From: Rhodobacterales bacterium
GTDB taxonomy: Bacteria; Pseudomonadota; Alphaproteobacteria; Rhizobiales; Stappiaceae
Direction of reading: 5' to 3'
Length of the DNA: 64,000 nucleotides
Assembly (NCBI GenBank): GCA_008107755.1
Contig: VIRH01000137.1
Span: forward strand, 248,001 to 312,000
Part shown: piece by piece, positions 35,343 through 43,934 of the stretch
Position numbering within the stretch: position 1 is the first letter of the stretch
Layout: each line of letters opens with the position of its first letter
The notes under the pieces: model-generated
What the model was told of the DNA's origin: nothing
Database searches by the model: none
The model's input: only the letters and a program-made list of their open reading frames with translations
Made by a program: the position numbers and the translations under genes

Positions 35343-36671
35343 ATGCCCGGCACCACGCATATCGGTAAAGAAGTGAACGTACAGACACAAGCAAAGCGCC
35401 CCCGTGACCCGAGACTGGATTTCTTCCGTGGTCTGGGCATGTTCATCATCTATGTCGCCCACCTGCCCTGGAACTGGGGAGCCCTCTGGATTCCCGGACG
35501 CTTCGGGTTTTCGGATGCCACCGAGATCTTCGTCTTCTGTTCCGGCATGGCGTCCGCGATCGCCTTCGGCAGGATTTTCGACGTGCACGGCTGGGCCATG
35601 GGCACCGCCCGCATCCTGCAACGCATGTGGCAGGTCTACTGGGCGCATATCGGCCAGTTCTTCTTCATCGCCGCCGGGATCATGCTGCTGATGAACAGCG
35701 GCTTTCTCACCGATTGCTGCAATCTCACGGAAAACTACATCACCACGCTGAACCTGGCGCATCTGTTCGACAACGCGGAAGTCGCTCTGCCGGGCATCAT
35801 GACGCTGACCTGGGTGCCGAACTATTTCGACATTCTGCCGATGTATGTGGTGATCCTGGCGCTGGTGCCGGTCATCATGCTGGCCTCGCGGGTTTCCGTC
35901 GCCGCTGCTTTCGCACTCTCCATCGGCCTCTGGCTCGCTGCCCAGTTCGGCCTTCTCGACCTGATGGCCGAACCATGGGAAAATGACCAGGGCGTTCACA
36001 GGAAATGGTTCTTCAATCCGTTTGCCTGGCAGCTATTGTTCTTCACCGGCTTTGCCTTCATGCGCGGCTGGATACCAGCACCGCCGGTAAGCCGCACACT
36101 GATCGTCCTGTGCATTGCCGTTCTGCTTCTCACCTTCCCCTTCGCCTATTACCGGTTTTCCGCCGAAAACCACTGGAACGTCGTGTGGGTGCGCGAGATG
36201 CGCGAAGCAATCAGGCCGCTCTGGATCAAGACGGAATTCGGCCTGTTCCGCTATATCCACTTCCTGGCGCTCGCCTATCTGTCATGGGTTGCCGCGGGTG
36301 AACACGGGCGGCGTCTTGTCGGTCACGGCGCCCTCTGGGGTCGGTTCGTGAGCGTCGTGCAGAAAGTCGGCCAGCAGTCGCTTGCCGTCTTCATGGCCAG
36401 CCTTGTGATTGCCCAGGCAGCAGGCCTGATGCGCGACATGGTCTGGGGCCGCGGCGAACTGATCCCGCAGTTGCTCTCCAACATCTTCGGCTTCGCGGCC
36501 CTGATCGCCGTCGCCTATATCGTCGGCTGGTACAAGAAGGAACCGTGGCGCAAGCCCCCTGCAACAGCATCCGGCGGATCGCACTCGGGCCCCCGGTCCA
36601 CCAGCCCGTCCGAGCCGCAGCCGGGCCCTGGCGTATCCGATGCTCGGCCGAAAGAGCGGGAGCTGACCTGA
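35343..36671 (+). CDS. OpgC-domain membrane acyltransferase
   Basis: The 442-aa protein has the OpgC pattern: RDPRLDFFRGLGMFIIYVAHLPWN at the N-terminus, FGFSDATEIFVFCSGMASA, and about ten membrane helices, ending in a Pro/Ser-rich cytoplasmic tail. OpgC proteins transfer succinyl or similar acyl groups to osmoregulated periplasmic glucans. The start is uncertain: ATG 35343 or GTG 35373 are both possible and neither has a strong ribosome site. No glucan synthase genes are in the window. Confidence 0.85.
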   Translation: MPGTTHIGKEVNVQTQAKRPRDPRLDFFRGLGMFIIYVAHLPWNWGALWIPGRFGFSDATEIFVFCSGMASAIAFGRIFDVHGWAMGTARILQRMWQVYWAHIGQFFFIAAGIMLLMNSGFLTDCCNLTENYITTLNLAHLFDNAEVALPGIMTLTWVPNYFDILPMYVVILALVPVIMLASRVSVAAAFALSIGLWLAAQFGLLDLMAEPWENDQGVHRKWFFNPFAWQLLFFTGFAFMRGWIPAPPVSRTLIVLCIAVLLLTFPFAYYRFSAENHWNVVWVREMREAIRPLWIKTEFGLFRYIHFLALAYLSWVAAGEHGRRLVGHGALWGRFVSVVQKVGQQSLAVFMASLVIAQAAGLMRDMVWGRGELIPQLLSNIFGFAALIAVAYIVGWYKKEPWRKPPATASGGSHSGPRSTSPSEPQPGPGVSDARPKERELT

Positions 36672-36772
36672 GGGTCTGAGGGTCTGACGCCAAGAGGCCT
36701 CGGATAAAGAGTGGCATCAACTCGAGGACCCGCGAGTGCGCAAGCGCCGCGGGTCTCTCTCTTCCCAAACAA

Positions 36773-36800
36773 AAAACACCGGTCGCACGACCGGTGTTTT
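36773..36800. terminator. Bidirectional hairpin terminator
   Basis: AAAACACCGGTCG (36773-36785) pairs with CGACCGGTGTTTT (36788-36800). T-runs follow on both strands (TTTTCTTTTC on plus, TTTTTTGTTT on minus). It lies between the convergent OpgC-like gene and DUF1150 gene and would end both. Confidence 0.9.
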
Positions 36801-36832
36801 CTTTTCTTGAAATCCGTCTTGTTCAGACAGCC

Positions 36833-37117
36833 TTAGTGGACTGCGGCCATTTCGAGATCTGCCTCGAAGGCGTTGGCCACGGCGGCCTCTCGGCTGTCGG
36901 CAAGCAGGATAGGCGTTCCGTCCGCATTGAGCAGCGCGTAAAGCGTCATGTTGTCGTGCAGCGGCGGGACTTCGGGAAACATTTCCTTCAGGTCCTGCGC
37001 CTTGATCGGCTTGATATAGGCGACGTCGCCCGTGCCGAGTTCAGTCAGCTCTTCCACGGACATGATTTCGGACAGGTGCGTGCCGTCTGTCCAGGCCGGG
37101 TGTTTCAAATCGTGCAT
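36833..37117 (-). CDS. DUF1150 protein
   Basis: This 94-aa protein contains the DUF1150 core (LGTGDVAYIKPIKAQDL, then LYALLNADGTPILLADSREAAVANAFE). The family is restricted mostly to alphaproteobacteria and is usually encoded beside a small heat-shock protein, as here (32 bp after hsp20). ATG 37117 follows GGAGAAAG; an upstream ATG at 37135 is in frame. Function is unknown, but co-transcription implies a stress role. Confidence 0.88.
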   Translation of the reverse strand: MHDLKHPAWTDGTHLSEIMSVEELTELGTGDVAYIKPIKAQDLKEMFPEVPPLHDNMTLYALLNADGTPILLADSREAAVANAFEADLEMAAVH

Positions 37118-37149
37118 CAGTCTTTCTCCATCCATTGGCCGACGAGGGT

Positions 37150-37569
37150 CTATTCGCCGCTGGAGATTTCTATTTTTCGAATGACGCGCTCCGGTTCGGG
37201 CCGCGCCAGATCGATGGACAGAAGCCCATCCTTCAGGTCCGCTCCAAGGATCTCGATTCCTTCGGCGAGAACGAACGCCCGCTGGAACTGCCTGGCGGCA
37301 ATGCCGCGATGCAGATACTGGCGGGACTTATCGTCTACCTGTCGTCCGCGGATGACAAGCTGGCTTTCCTCCACGGATACATCCAACTGATCCCGGGTGA
37401 ACCCGGCCACGGCAAGCGTAATGCGGATGATATCGCCCTGACCGTCCGATTTGGGCAGTCTTTCGATATTATAGGGCGGATAACCGTCATTGGCGGCCTT
37501 GGAAACGCGATCAAGCACACGCTCGATATCGTCGAACCCGAGCATGAACGGGCTAGAAAACGCTGACAT
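37150..37569 (-). CDS. Small heat-shock protein, Hsp20/IbpA family
   Basis: The 139-aa chaperone has an alpha-crystallin domain (PPYNIERLPKSDGQGDIIRITLAVAGFTRDQLDVSVEESQ), ending GLLSIDLARPEPERVIRKIEI with an IxI-type tail. It binds unfolding proteins without ATP. The N-terminus MSAFSSPFMLGFDDIERVLDRV is typical of the alphaproteobacterial IbpA group. Three in-frame starts (37584, 37578, 37569) are close together; 37569 has GAGG at suitable spacing. A sigma-32-like promoter lies about 95 bp upstream. Confidence 0.95.
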   Translation of the reverse strand: MSAFSSPFMLGFDDIERVLDRVSKAANDGYPPYNIERLPKSDGQGDIIRITLAVAGFTRDQLDVSVEESQLVIRGRQVDDKSRQYLHRGIAARQFQRAFVLAEGIEILGADLKDGLLSIDLARPEPERVIRKIEISSGE

Positions 37570-37663
37570 GCGTGACATCCTCAAAGTCCTTGTCGAAGCG
37601 ACCTTGCATCCGGACCCTGACTAGGCATCCGGACCGGAACATTTCTGTTCCATTCCCGATTAA

Positions 37664-37692
37664 ATATGGAGACTTGTTAAAATTGATTCAAG
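37664..37692 (-). promoter_or_regulatory. Sigma-32 (RpoH)-like promoter of hsp20-DUF1150
   Basis: On the minus strand CTTGAA (37692-37687) is followed after 14 bases by TCTCCATAT (37672-37664). This matches the heat-shock pattern CTTGAA ... CCCCAT with one or two differences. The position upstream of hsp20 makes it plausible. The predicted leader is about 85-90 nt. Confidence 0.55.
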
Positions 37693-37728
37693 GCGGTCCG
37701 TAAAACCCTTTGTTCCGATGAACTTTTA

Positions 37729-38613
37729 CTAGCCTAATACACCGGCTTTCAACAGGGGATCACGCTTCAGGAGCCGTGAAAGTCCCGTCAAGGCCTCGCG
37801 GATTGCCGGCTCGTGGCGCTCGTCCTGATGCATGACAAGCCACCGCTCGGTCGACAGGTGTTCGATGCGGCCCAGACTGACAAGATCAGGAAAGGCACCG
37901 CCGACGAACTCGGGCAAAAGCATCCGCCCGTGGCCCTGCCGCACAAGCGATAGCGCCAGAGAAGCCCGGTTGACGGTGAGTGCCATCTCATGGCCGTGGG
38001 TTTCCTGAAGCCACACGCCCGTTGGAGACCGGGCATCATCCTCGACCAGACCGATCCAACCCATGTCCGGCACCGGCCCGTCGCCAGCGTCCGCTTCGCT
38101 TTCGCCCCTGGTCTGATAGACCGAGAAGTGAACTTCGCCCGTCCTGACGCCGGCCAGCCAGGGCTGCTCCGGCCGACGGTTGCGGATTCCGATGTCGATC
38201 TGCCGTCTGGCGACATCGCGGTCGCGGAGATCGGACAGGAATTCCGGCATCCAGCCGGCCTGCGCCGACCAGAATTCGCCTATGTGCCCGATCAGCAGAC
38301 GCGTCGTCCAGTCGCCGGCGGAAATCCTGACCGGGCGGCGCATCTGCCCGCCTTCGCTCCATGCCGAGATTGCGTTCGCGGCCTGATCCATGTCCTCGAG
38401 CCGCCTCACAAGGTCCCGGCCGTCTGCGGTCAGCCGGTATCCCCGCGCCTCCCGTTCGACGAGACGTTTCCCGAGGCTTTTCTCCAGGGACGCGACACGG
38501 CGGCCGAGCGTCGCCGGACTGGCGCCGGTTCGTTCAGCAGCCCCCGCAAGCCCTCCCGCTCTGGCAACAGCCAGAAAGAGGCGCATGTCTTCCCAGTCGG
38601 CATTTCGTCTCAT
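37729..38613 (-). CDS. LysR-family transcriptional regulator
   Basis: This 294-aa protein has an N-terminal HTH (WEDMRLFLAVARAGGLAGAAERTGASPATLGRRVASLE) and a shorter effector domain from about residue 90. The HTH subgroup (ASPATLGRRV) is that of solitary LysR proteins controlling unlinked genes. No divergent target is obvious, though a small hypothetical gene lies 104 bp away on the other strand. Confidence 0.9.
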   Translation of the reverse strand: MRRNADWEDMRLFLAVARAGGLAGAAERTGASPATLGRRVASLEKSLGKRLVEREARGYRLTADGRDLVRRLEDMDQAANAISAWSEGGQMRRPVRISAGDWTTRLLIGHIGEFWSAQAGWMPEFLSDLRDRDVARRQIDIGIRNRRPEQPWLAGVRTGEVHFSVYQTRGESEADAGDGPVPDMGWIGLVEDDARSPTGVWLQETHGHEMALTVNRASLALSLVRQGHGRMLLPEFVGGAFPDLVSLGRIEHLSTERWLVMHQDERHEPAIREALTGLSRLLKRDPLLKAGVLG

Positions 38614-38717
38614 TTATGAAATCCGGATTGCACTTTAAAAACATCGGATTGGTACCACCTTGTGAGATTATTTTCAGATCAGCTCTCAATTCAACCAAAA
38701 TCGAAAAGATCTTTCAG

Positions 38718-39026
38718 ATGCTTCCGCCTCTTTATCCTGTTTTCCGCCGGTGCGACGTAGAGCCTGGCCGGATCGCGTGGAATGACCCGCGCCGGTCGCT
38801 TTATCCGAAACACGCCGAATTCTGGCCGATTGAAGAACCGGAACATATGGTGTTCGAAAGACGGGCGAAGGACTTTGCCCGCCGACGCCGGAGGCTCGCC
38901 TTTCTCAGGTTTCTGTCGTGGCTTTTTACCGGTCGGAAGACAAGACGCCGACCTCCTGTCAAAGACAGGCCGCCGATCGACGCATCCCGTATCCTTGCCA
39001 GATACGGCTCTACCTGCCCGGAATAG
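38718..39026 (+). CDS. Hypothetical basic protein, 102 aa
   Basis: An open frame from ATG 38718 encodes a protein starting MLPPLYPVFRRCDVEPGRI. It has a strongly basic middle (RRAKDFARRRRRLAFLRF) next to a short hydrophobic/aromatic stretch (LSWLFTG) that could be amphipathic. No family is recognised and the ribosome site is weak. It lies between a divergent LysR gene and yjbR. Coding is possible but not certain. Confidence 0.35.
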   Translation: MLPPLYPVFRRCDVEPGRIAWNDPRRSLYPKHAEFWPIEEPEHMVFERRAKDFARRRRRLAFLRFLSWLFTGRKTRRRPPVKDRPPIDASRILARYGSTCPE

Positions 39027-39156
39027 CCCCTCCTCCGGGCGGGACTGTTCGGGGCTCATGAAACGGAAGACTGCTGTCAGGCTTGCGGATCCTTCCTGGA
39101 GACGCCAATGTGTCGCTTCTCATGCCCCTTCTGCGGGCGATCACAAGAGCCTTCAC

Positions 39157-39516
39157 ATGACCCGCGACGAATTTGACGCTTTCTGCGCAGAGCTGCCGGC
39201 TACCACCCATGTGGTGCAATGGGGCAACGCGTCGGTCTGGAAGGTCGGCGGCAAGATTTTCGCGATCTGCTCCGCCTGGGCAAGCGAAGGCGCGCAGAGG
39301 GTCGGCTTCAAGTGTTCGGACATGTCCTATTCCCTGCTGACACAACAGGACGGCATCATCCCGGCTCCTTATCTGGCACGGGCCAAATGGGTGCAGCTTG
39401 AACGCCCCGACGCCCTCAGCGATGCGGATCTGAAAGCCTATATCGTTGCGGCCCACGGCATCATCGCCGGCAAGCTGACCCGAAAGACACGGAAAGAGCT
39501 GGGCCTTGGGGACTGA
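39157..39516 (+). CDS. MmcQ/YjbR family protein
   Basis: The 119-aa protein has the YjbR/CyaY-like fold: MTRDEFDAFCAELPATTHVVQWGNASVWKVGGKIFA, then GVIPAPYLARAKWVQL-like and a KLTRKTRKEL end. The family is thought to bind DNA or act in metabolism, with no settled function. Its end overlaps the TTG start of the following MFS gene, suggesting coupling. Confidence 0.88.
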   Translation: MTRDEFDAFCAELPATTHVVQWGNASVWKVGGKIFAICSAWASEGAQRVGFKCSDMSYSLLTQQDGIIPAPYLARAKWVQLERPDALSDADLKAYIVAAHGIIAGKLTRKTRKELGLGD

Positions 39517-40699
39517 CCTTTCCGGCAAATGGCGATCGCTCGGCCTTTTGATGGTTGCTGAAATCGCCGGCATGAGCCTCTGGTTCATGTCCGCTGCCAT
39601 CCTGCCCGACCTTGTCCGCGACTTTCAGATTTCCCCGTTTCAGCAGGCGGCCTTGTCGAGTGCCGTCCAGATCGGCTTCGTTTTCGGCGCTCTTGTCTCG
39701 TCGCTGCTCGGACTGGCTGACCGGATCGACCCGCGCCGGTTCTTTGCCTTCTGCGCGTTTGCCGCAGCGCTCTGCAATGCCAGTCTTCTGGTGGTTCAGC
39801 CGGGCGGCCCGGTTTCCATCGCGGCGCGCTTTGCCACCGGCGCGTTGCTTGCCGGGGTCTATCCCGTCGGCATGAAGATCGCCGTCGGCTGGGGGCAGAA
39901 GGATCGCGGCTTTCTGGTCGGAACTCTTGTCGGTGCCCTCACCTTCGGCTCGGCCGCGCCGCATCTCCTGGCGCTTTTCGGTGGCACCGACTGGCGCTGG
40001 AGCCTGGGGGTGGCTTCACTCGGATCGGCCGCCGGCGGTGTCCTCTGTCTCCTGACGGCGCTCGGTCCCTTTCACGCGAAGGCGCCGCGCATGAAGATCG
40101 GGGCGATCCTCACCGCCTGGACCAACCCGAAGATCCGCTACGCCTATGCGGGGTATCTCGGCCACATGTGGGAGCTCTACGCCATGTGGGCCTGGATCGG
40201 CGTTGCCCTTGCAGCGTCCTTCGCCGCACGCATGCCCGCCGACACCGCCCTGCCCCTCGCCCGCCTGATCGCTTTCCTGACGATCGCCGCGGGCGGCGCG
40301 GCCTGTATCGTCGCGGGGATTTTCGCCGATCGGTTCGGCAAGGCCAATATCGCGATCCTCGCGATGGTGATCAGCGGGTCGGCAGCCCTTGCCTCCGCAC
40401 TCACCTTCGGCGGCCCGGTCTGGCTGACGGTGGTATGCGTTCTTGTCTGGGGCGCAGCGATCCTGCCGGACTCCGCCCAGTTCTCAGCGCTCGTTGCCGA
40501 CTATGCCCCAGCGGATCAGGCCGGCAGCCTGATGACCTTCCAGACGGCGCTTGGCTTCGCCCTGACCTTCTTCACCGTTCAGCTGACCCCGCTCTGCGCC
40601 GCCCTGATCGGCTGGCCCGGCGTCTTCGCCATCATGGCCATCGGCCCGGCCCTCGGGATCATCGGGATGCTTCGGTTGAAGCGGACTGAAAGTCCATGA
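39506..40699 (+). CDS. Major facilitator superfamily transporter
   Basis: This 397-aa protein has about twelve membrane helices. It has an A-motif-like loop between helices 2 and 3 (LLGLADRIDPRRFFAF) and its equivalent in the second half (GIFADRFGKANIAI). It resembles YfcJ/NarK-distant single-component MFS members annotated as nitrate or drug transporters, but substrate cannot be assigned. TTG 39506 overlaps the yjbR stop by 11 bp; an internal ATG would remove part of helix 1. It converges with the Zorya operon (37-bp gap). Confidence 0.88.
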   Translation: MGTDLSGKWRSLGLLMVAEIAGMSLWFMSAAILPDLVRDFQISPFQQAALSSAVQIGFVFGALVSSLLGLADRIDPRRFFAFCAFAAALCNASLLVVQPGGPVSIAARFATGALLAGVYPVGMKIAVGWGQKDRGFLVGTLVGALTFGSAAPHLLALFGGTDWRWSLGVASLGSAAGGVLCLLTALGPFHAKAPRMKIGAILTAWTNPKIRYAYAGYLGHMWELYAMWAWIGVALAASFAARMPADTALPLARLIAFLTIAAGGAACIVAGIFADRFGKANIAILAMVISGSAALASALTFGGPVWLTVVCVLVWGAAILPDSAQFSALVADYAPADQAGSLMTFQTALGFALTFFTVQLTPLCAALIGWPGVFAIMAIGPALGIIGMLRLKRTESP

Positions 40700-40736
40700 A
40701 CGCCTTTCCTACGCTGCAGACCAACGAGATTGGAGT

Positions 40737-41591
40737 TCAGCCTGTTTTTGACAGGCGGAGGCTCTCGATGGTCGCTCGCTCGGCAGACGTACATGACATA
40801 CGACCATGATGAGGTTCTTCCGCATGACACAAGACACATAACGCCTCCAGGTTCGCTGGAGAGTTGTTTCCCAAGTCACCTGAAATGTGATGGCAGTGCA
40901 ACAGGCGCCTATGATCTGAGAGATCTACATTGCAACGGTCACAACGCCACCGTCTGGCTGCCCGAAAACTTTTAGATATCTCTGGCCAGTTTCGTATGTA
41001 CGTTGGCGTCACAGGATGACTATCGCCGCGTTCCGGCCTAGTGTAGAAGACCGTTTCGTAGCAACGGAGAAACTCTGGTATATCGAAGTCTTTCCATATT
41101 TTTAGTTTATCTTTTGGCAAAGCTTCATTGTATTTTTTCCAGCCCACTTCCTGAAGGCAATTCTTGCACACCTTTAGAGCTGAAAGCACCTCTCCATGCT
41201 CATTTTTTTCCGGATCGTACCAAGTGCAATTGAATTTTCCGTCAAATCTCTTCGTAACATGATATCTTGAGAACCTATTGTTTTTCCGCATTGTGCTCAG
41301 AGCGCTACATTCAGCGAAATGAAACCGTCGACTATCCTCCGGGGATTTCAACAGAGTATCTTTGCTTGATCTGGTATCCTTTATGTACAGAAGAACCTGC
41401 TCACCTTCGTGTTCAAGCAAACCACCCTTTTGATCTATCTCGTCGAAAGTTATTTCTTTGCCGATTTCAAGCTGCGTTCTTAGCTTTTCCCTAGCGGCGA
41501 TGTCAGCGCCAACGAGCCTCCAACCGGTTTCCCGGGCTCCCATTCTCCGAACAAGAAAATCCAGCGCCGAGAGGTCAAACGTCAATTTCAC
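40737..41591 (-). CDS. zorE: ZorE, HNH-nuclease component of a Zorya type II anti-phage system
   Basis: The 284-aa protein ends in an HNH domain. WRCDRCNVDL supplies a CxxC, HCHHISGD the catalytic His pair, NNSPANLEALCVLCH the Asn and second CxxC. The N-terminal ~200 residues are a family-specific region with no clear motif. In Zorya type II, ZorE is the nuclease effector recruited after ZorAB senses invasion at the envelope. It overlaps zorB by 4 bp. Base composition is AT-richer than the neighbouring MFS and glycosylase genes. Confidence 0.85.
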   Translation of the reverse strand: MKLTFDLSALDFLVRRMGARETGWRLVGADIAAREKLRTQLEIGKEITFDEIDQKGGLLEHEGEQVLLYIKDTRSSKDTLLKSPEDSRRFHFAECSALSTMRKNNRFSRYHVTKRFDGKFNCTWYDPEKNEHGEVLSALKVCKNCLQEVGWKKYNEALPKDKLKIWKDFDIPEFLRCYETVFYTRPERGDSHPVTPTYIRNWPEISKSFRAARRWRCDRCNVDLSDHRRLLHCHHISGDLGNNSPANLEALCVLCHAEEPHHGRMSCTSAERATIESLRLSKTG

Positions 41592-42334
41592 TGGATCGTC
41601 TCCACGACTTTGACGATTTGCTCCTTGGCGTTGGTACGGACTCGAAACTCCACCCGGCGAGAGGCGTTCGCGTCCTCGCTTCCGTCAGTCTTCGAAACCA
41701 AACGGCTAGATGACAGGCCGTTGGCAGTAACATGACTTAAACACCACAATCTGAAAGGCTCCACTCCATCGAGTTTAAGAGCGTATTCCAGAACCGCCCT
41801 GGTACGAGCCTGGGAAAGCTCCATGTTATTGAAGTAGGCCTCCACCGGCGATGTATTAACGTTCCATTCTGAAGATGTGTGACCTTCGATTCTCACTTCG
41901 TCGATAGCATCTTCGAATTGACTGAGCACTCTTACATATCTTGGAAAAAAATCCGAAATAATATTCTGGAATTCCGGCTTCAGATCTGCGCGGTTACGGT
42001 CGAAAAGGACATCCGGCGCACGAAATCGGATTGTAAGCGTTTCTTTTTCCAGCTCCGCATTCCAACGTTCAAGATCTCGCTCAAATTCCTTTTGAAGTTC
42101 TTCATATATACTTACTTCAGATTCACTCCAAGCGACCGCGATCTCCTTGATGGTTTGCTGCACAGCCGCGAGTTCTTCTTTGTCTTGAATCGCGCGTTCC
42201 TTCTGCTCGACCAACGGCCTTATGTAGACGATTGCAATAAAGAGAAAGATCACCATCAAGCCGGACATAAGGTCTGACACAGAGATCCATTCACTCTCTC
42301 CCTGACCCTGGCTGGTACCGAAGAGATTCTTCAT
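41588..42334 (-). CDS. zorB: ZorB, MotB/OmpA-like stator component of Zorya
   Basis: This 248-aa protein has a short cytoplasmic N-terminus and one membrane helix with the proton-carrying Asp21 in SVSDLMSGLMVIFLFIAIVY. A coiled-coil stretch (~45-100) follows, then a C-terminal OmpA-like peptidoglycan-binding domain (RIEGHTSSEW, LSQARTRAVLEYAL, RRVEFRVRT). It anchors the ZorAB proton-driven complex to the cell wall. It overlaps zorA and zorE by 4 bp each. Confidence 0.9.
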   Translation of the reverse strand: MKNLFGTSQGQGESEWISVSDLMSGLMVIFLFIAIVYIRPLVEQKERAIQDKEELAAVQQTIKEIAVAWSESEVSIYEELQKEFERDLERWNAELEKETLTIRFRAPDVLFDRNRADLKPEFQNIISDFFPRYVRVLSQFEDAIDEVRIEGHTSSEWNVNTSPVEAYFNNMELSQARTRAVLEYALKLDGVEPFRLWCLSHVTANGLSSSRLVSKTDGSEDANASRRVEFRVRTNAKEQIVKVVETIQ

Positions 42335-43761
42335 GCTCTCGCGCTACCTGCCATCCGCACAACCTCTCTTAAACGTTCAGTAAGCGGTTGATAATCATCA
42401 ACAAATTTCTCGGATAGCGCCGCCAGTTTTTGCCCCATCGCTTCTATTGCCCGCGAAAGCTCCTTCTGCATTTCATCGTCCAGCGTTTTGAACTGACTAT
42501 CAATTTGATCCCGTGTGTTTTGCCAGACCTCGTCGATTGATTTTTGCGCAGCCTTGGAGTTGCTGTCGATTAATTCGGCGTGTTTCGTGATTGTTGCCGT
42601 CACCTGAGCATTGACGGAATCCAGTGCTTTTGTCAGTTCGGCGTTGAATGTCTGTTGGGAATTTGCGGACATCCGCTGAAGGCTTTCGAAACCTTCCTCG
42701 AGCGTCTTGTAGTTTGCCGTATGTCGCTCTAACGCTTCGTTTGTTTTATCTATCGACAGCGATACATGGTCCGCTAGGTTAGTCGTAATTTTCTGAAGAT
42801 TATTCTCAATTATAGGGAAAGCCTCCAAGGCCTGCCCCCTTAGCGCAGAAATAGCTTCCAGATGTTGTTCGAATAATCCGACTTGCTCTGCCAGCGCACG
42901 TGTCGATTCCGGCAACGGCTTTAGAGCCTCGGGGATTGCTGAAACATTTTCTTGGATGACTTGCAGCGCTTCCTTCGAACTGTCTACAGAATTGAGCGCT
43001 AACTCAATTTTCTGTTCCATGCCCTCCAGATGAATGCGATAATTTTCCTGCCATTCAACAAGCTTAAACACCGCTTTGTTAAGCTCCTTGAAATTCTCAC
43101 CGAATTGTTCGGTCAAATTCTCATTAAAGTCGCTAATCACCTCTTTCAGAGCTTCGATTAGAGCTTTTTGATTATTTTCTGCCATTTGCTCCGCAAACTG
43201 GCGGAACTCACCTACAAGTTCTTTCTGACCGTCGCGGTTCTCGGTTCGCAGTTTTTGTATTTGCGAAATTAGGCTGCCATCACCTTCAGACGCTATCGCA
43301 TCACGCAGGGCTTTTATGCCCTCGTGATCTATTTTAGCGTTCGCCTTGGCGTCGTCTCTGATTCCTTCCAAGGTAGCATGTATAGATTCTGGCGATGTAT
43401 TTGACTTGCTCCCTCCAACAGGAACTAGTAACTGAAGTATTTTCAGTAAAAGGGACGCAGTAATTCCGAATATACTGGTCAGAAAGGCTATTTTTAAGCC
43501 CGCCAGAAGTTCTGGCACTGAGCCATCGATATTGCTAACATCAAAGTTCAGCAATCCGATAGCAATCCCAAGAAAAGTTCCCAGAATGCCTAACGTTGTT
43601 AGTATGTTTGGAACAACAGCAGAAATGTTCTGAAAAAAGCTGATCGGCATCATCCGAAATGCCAGTCCAACTAAGAACACGGTAGAAATGATATAAAAGA
43701 AACCCTTGGTGGTCGGATCTAAAAACGCTGCTGCAAATAGCTGCTCGGTAACGGCAAACAT
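42331..43761 (-). CDS. zorA: ZorA, MotA/TolQ/ExbB-like channel with long cytoplasmic coiled-coil tail
   Basis: The 476-aa protein has three membrane segments (about 19-37, 48-70 and 86-112) with the MotA/ExbB core (VPNILTTLGILGTFLGIAIGLL and LKIAFLTSIFGITASLLLKIL). About 350 residues of predominantly helical, coiled-coil-like sequence follow, rich in Glu, Gln, Ala and Lys. In Zorya the tail projects into the cytoplasm and transmits the envelope signal to the effector. It is the first gene of zorA-zorB-zorE. The long tail separates it from flagellar MotA and from ExbB/TolQ. Confidence 0.9.
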   Translation of the reverse strand: MFAVTEQLFAAAFLDPTTKGFFYIISTVFLVGLAFRMMPISFFQNISAVVPNILTTLGILGTFLGIAIGLLNFDVSNIDGSVPELLAGLKIAFLTSIFGITASLLLKILQLLVPVGGSKSNTSPESIHATLEGIRDDAKANAKIDHEGIKALRDAIASEGDGSLISQIQKLRTENRDGQKELVGEFRQFAEQMAENNQKALIEALKEVISDFNENLTEQFGENFKELNKAVFKLVEWQENYRIHLEGMEQKIELALNSVDSSKEALQVIQENVSAIPEALKPLPESTRALAEQVGLFEQHLEAISALRGQALEAFPIIENNLQKITTNLADHVSLSIDKTNEALERHTANYKTLEEGFESLQRMSANSQQTFNAELTKALDSVNAQVTATITKHAELIDSNSKAAQKSIDEVWQNTRDQIDSQFKTLDDEMQKELSRAIEAMGQKLAALSEKFVDDYQPLTERLREVVRMAGSARA

Positions 43762-43934
43762 AGTCTCAAGCTTTCAGTATGCGGATGGCCTGCCATAATG
43801 CGGCCGCTTCGAGACAACACCGTAGATTGTAGAATTGCCATTTCAAGCACTGAAACCAGGTTGTTCCCCGCTTTTCTGCAATCACTTTTGCAGGATTGTT
43901 TCCAACTTGCACACAGGCATTGCAGGCCGCTGCG

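Noticed and set aside
37570..37663. ROSE-type RNA thermometer in the hsp20 leader
   Set aside because: I could not find the conserved UUGCU-type anti-Shine-Dalgarno segment near the start; a sigma-32-like promoter explains heat control sufficiently.
42331..43761. Flagellar MotA or ExbB/TolQ identity for the stator-like gene
   Set aside because: The long coiled-coil tail, the OmpA-domain partner and the HNH gene in the same operon fit Zorya instead.
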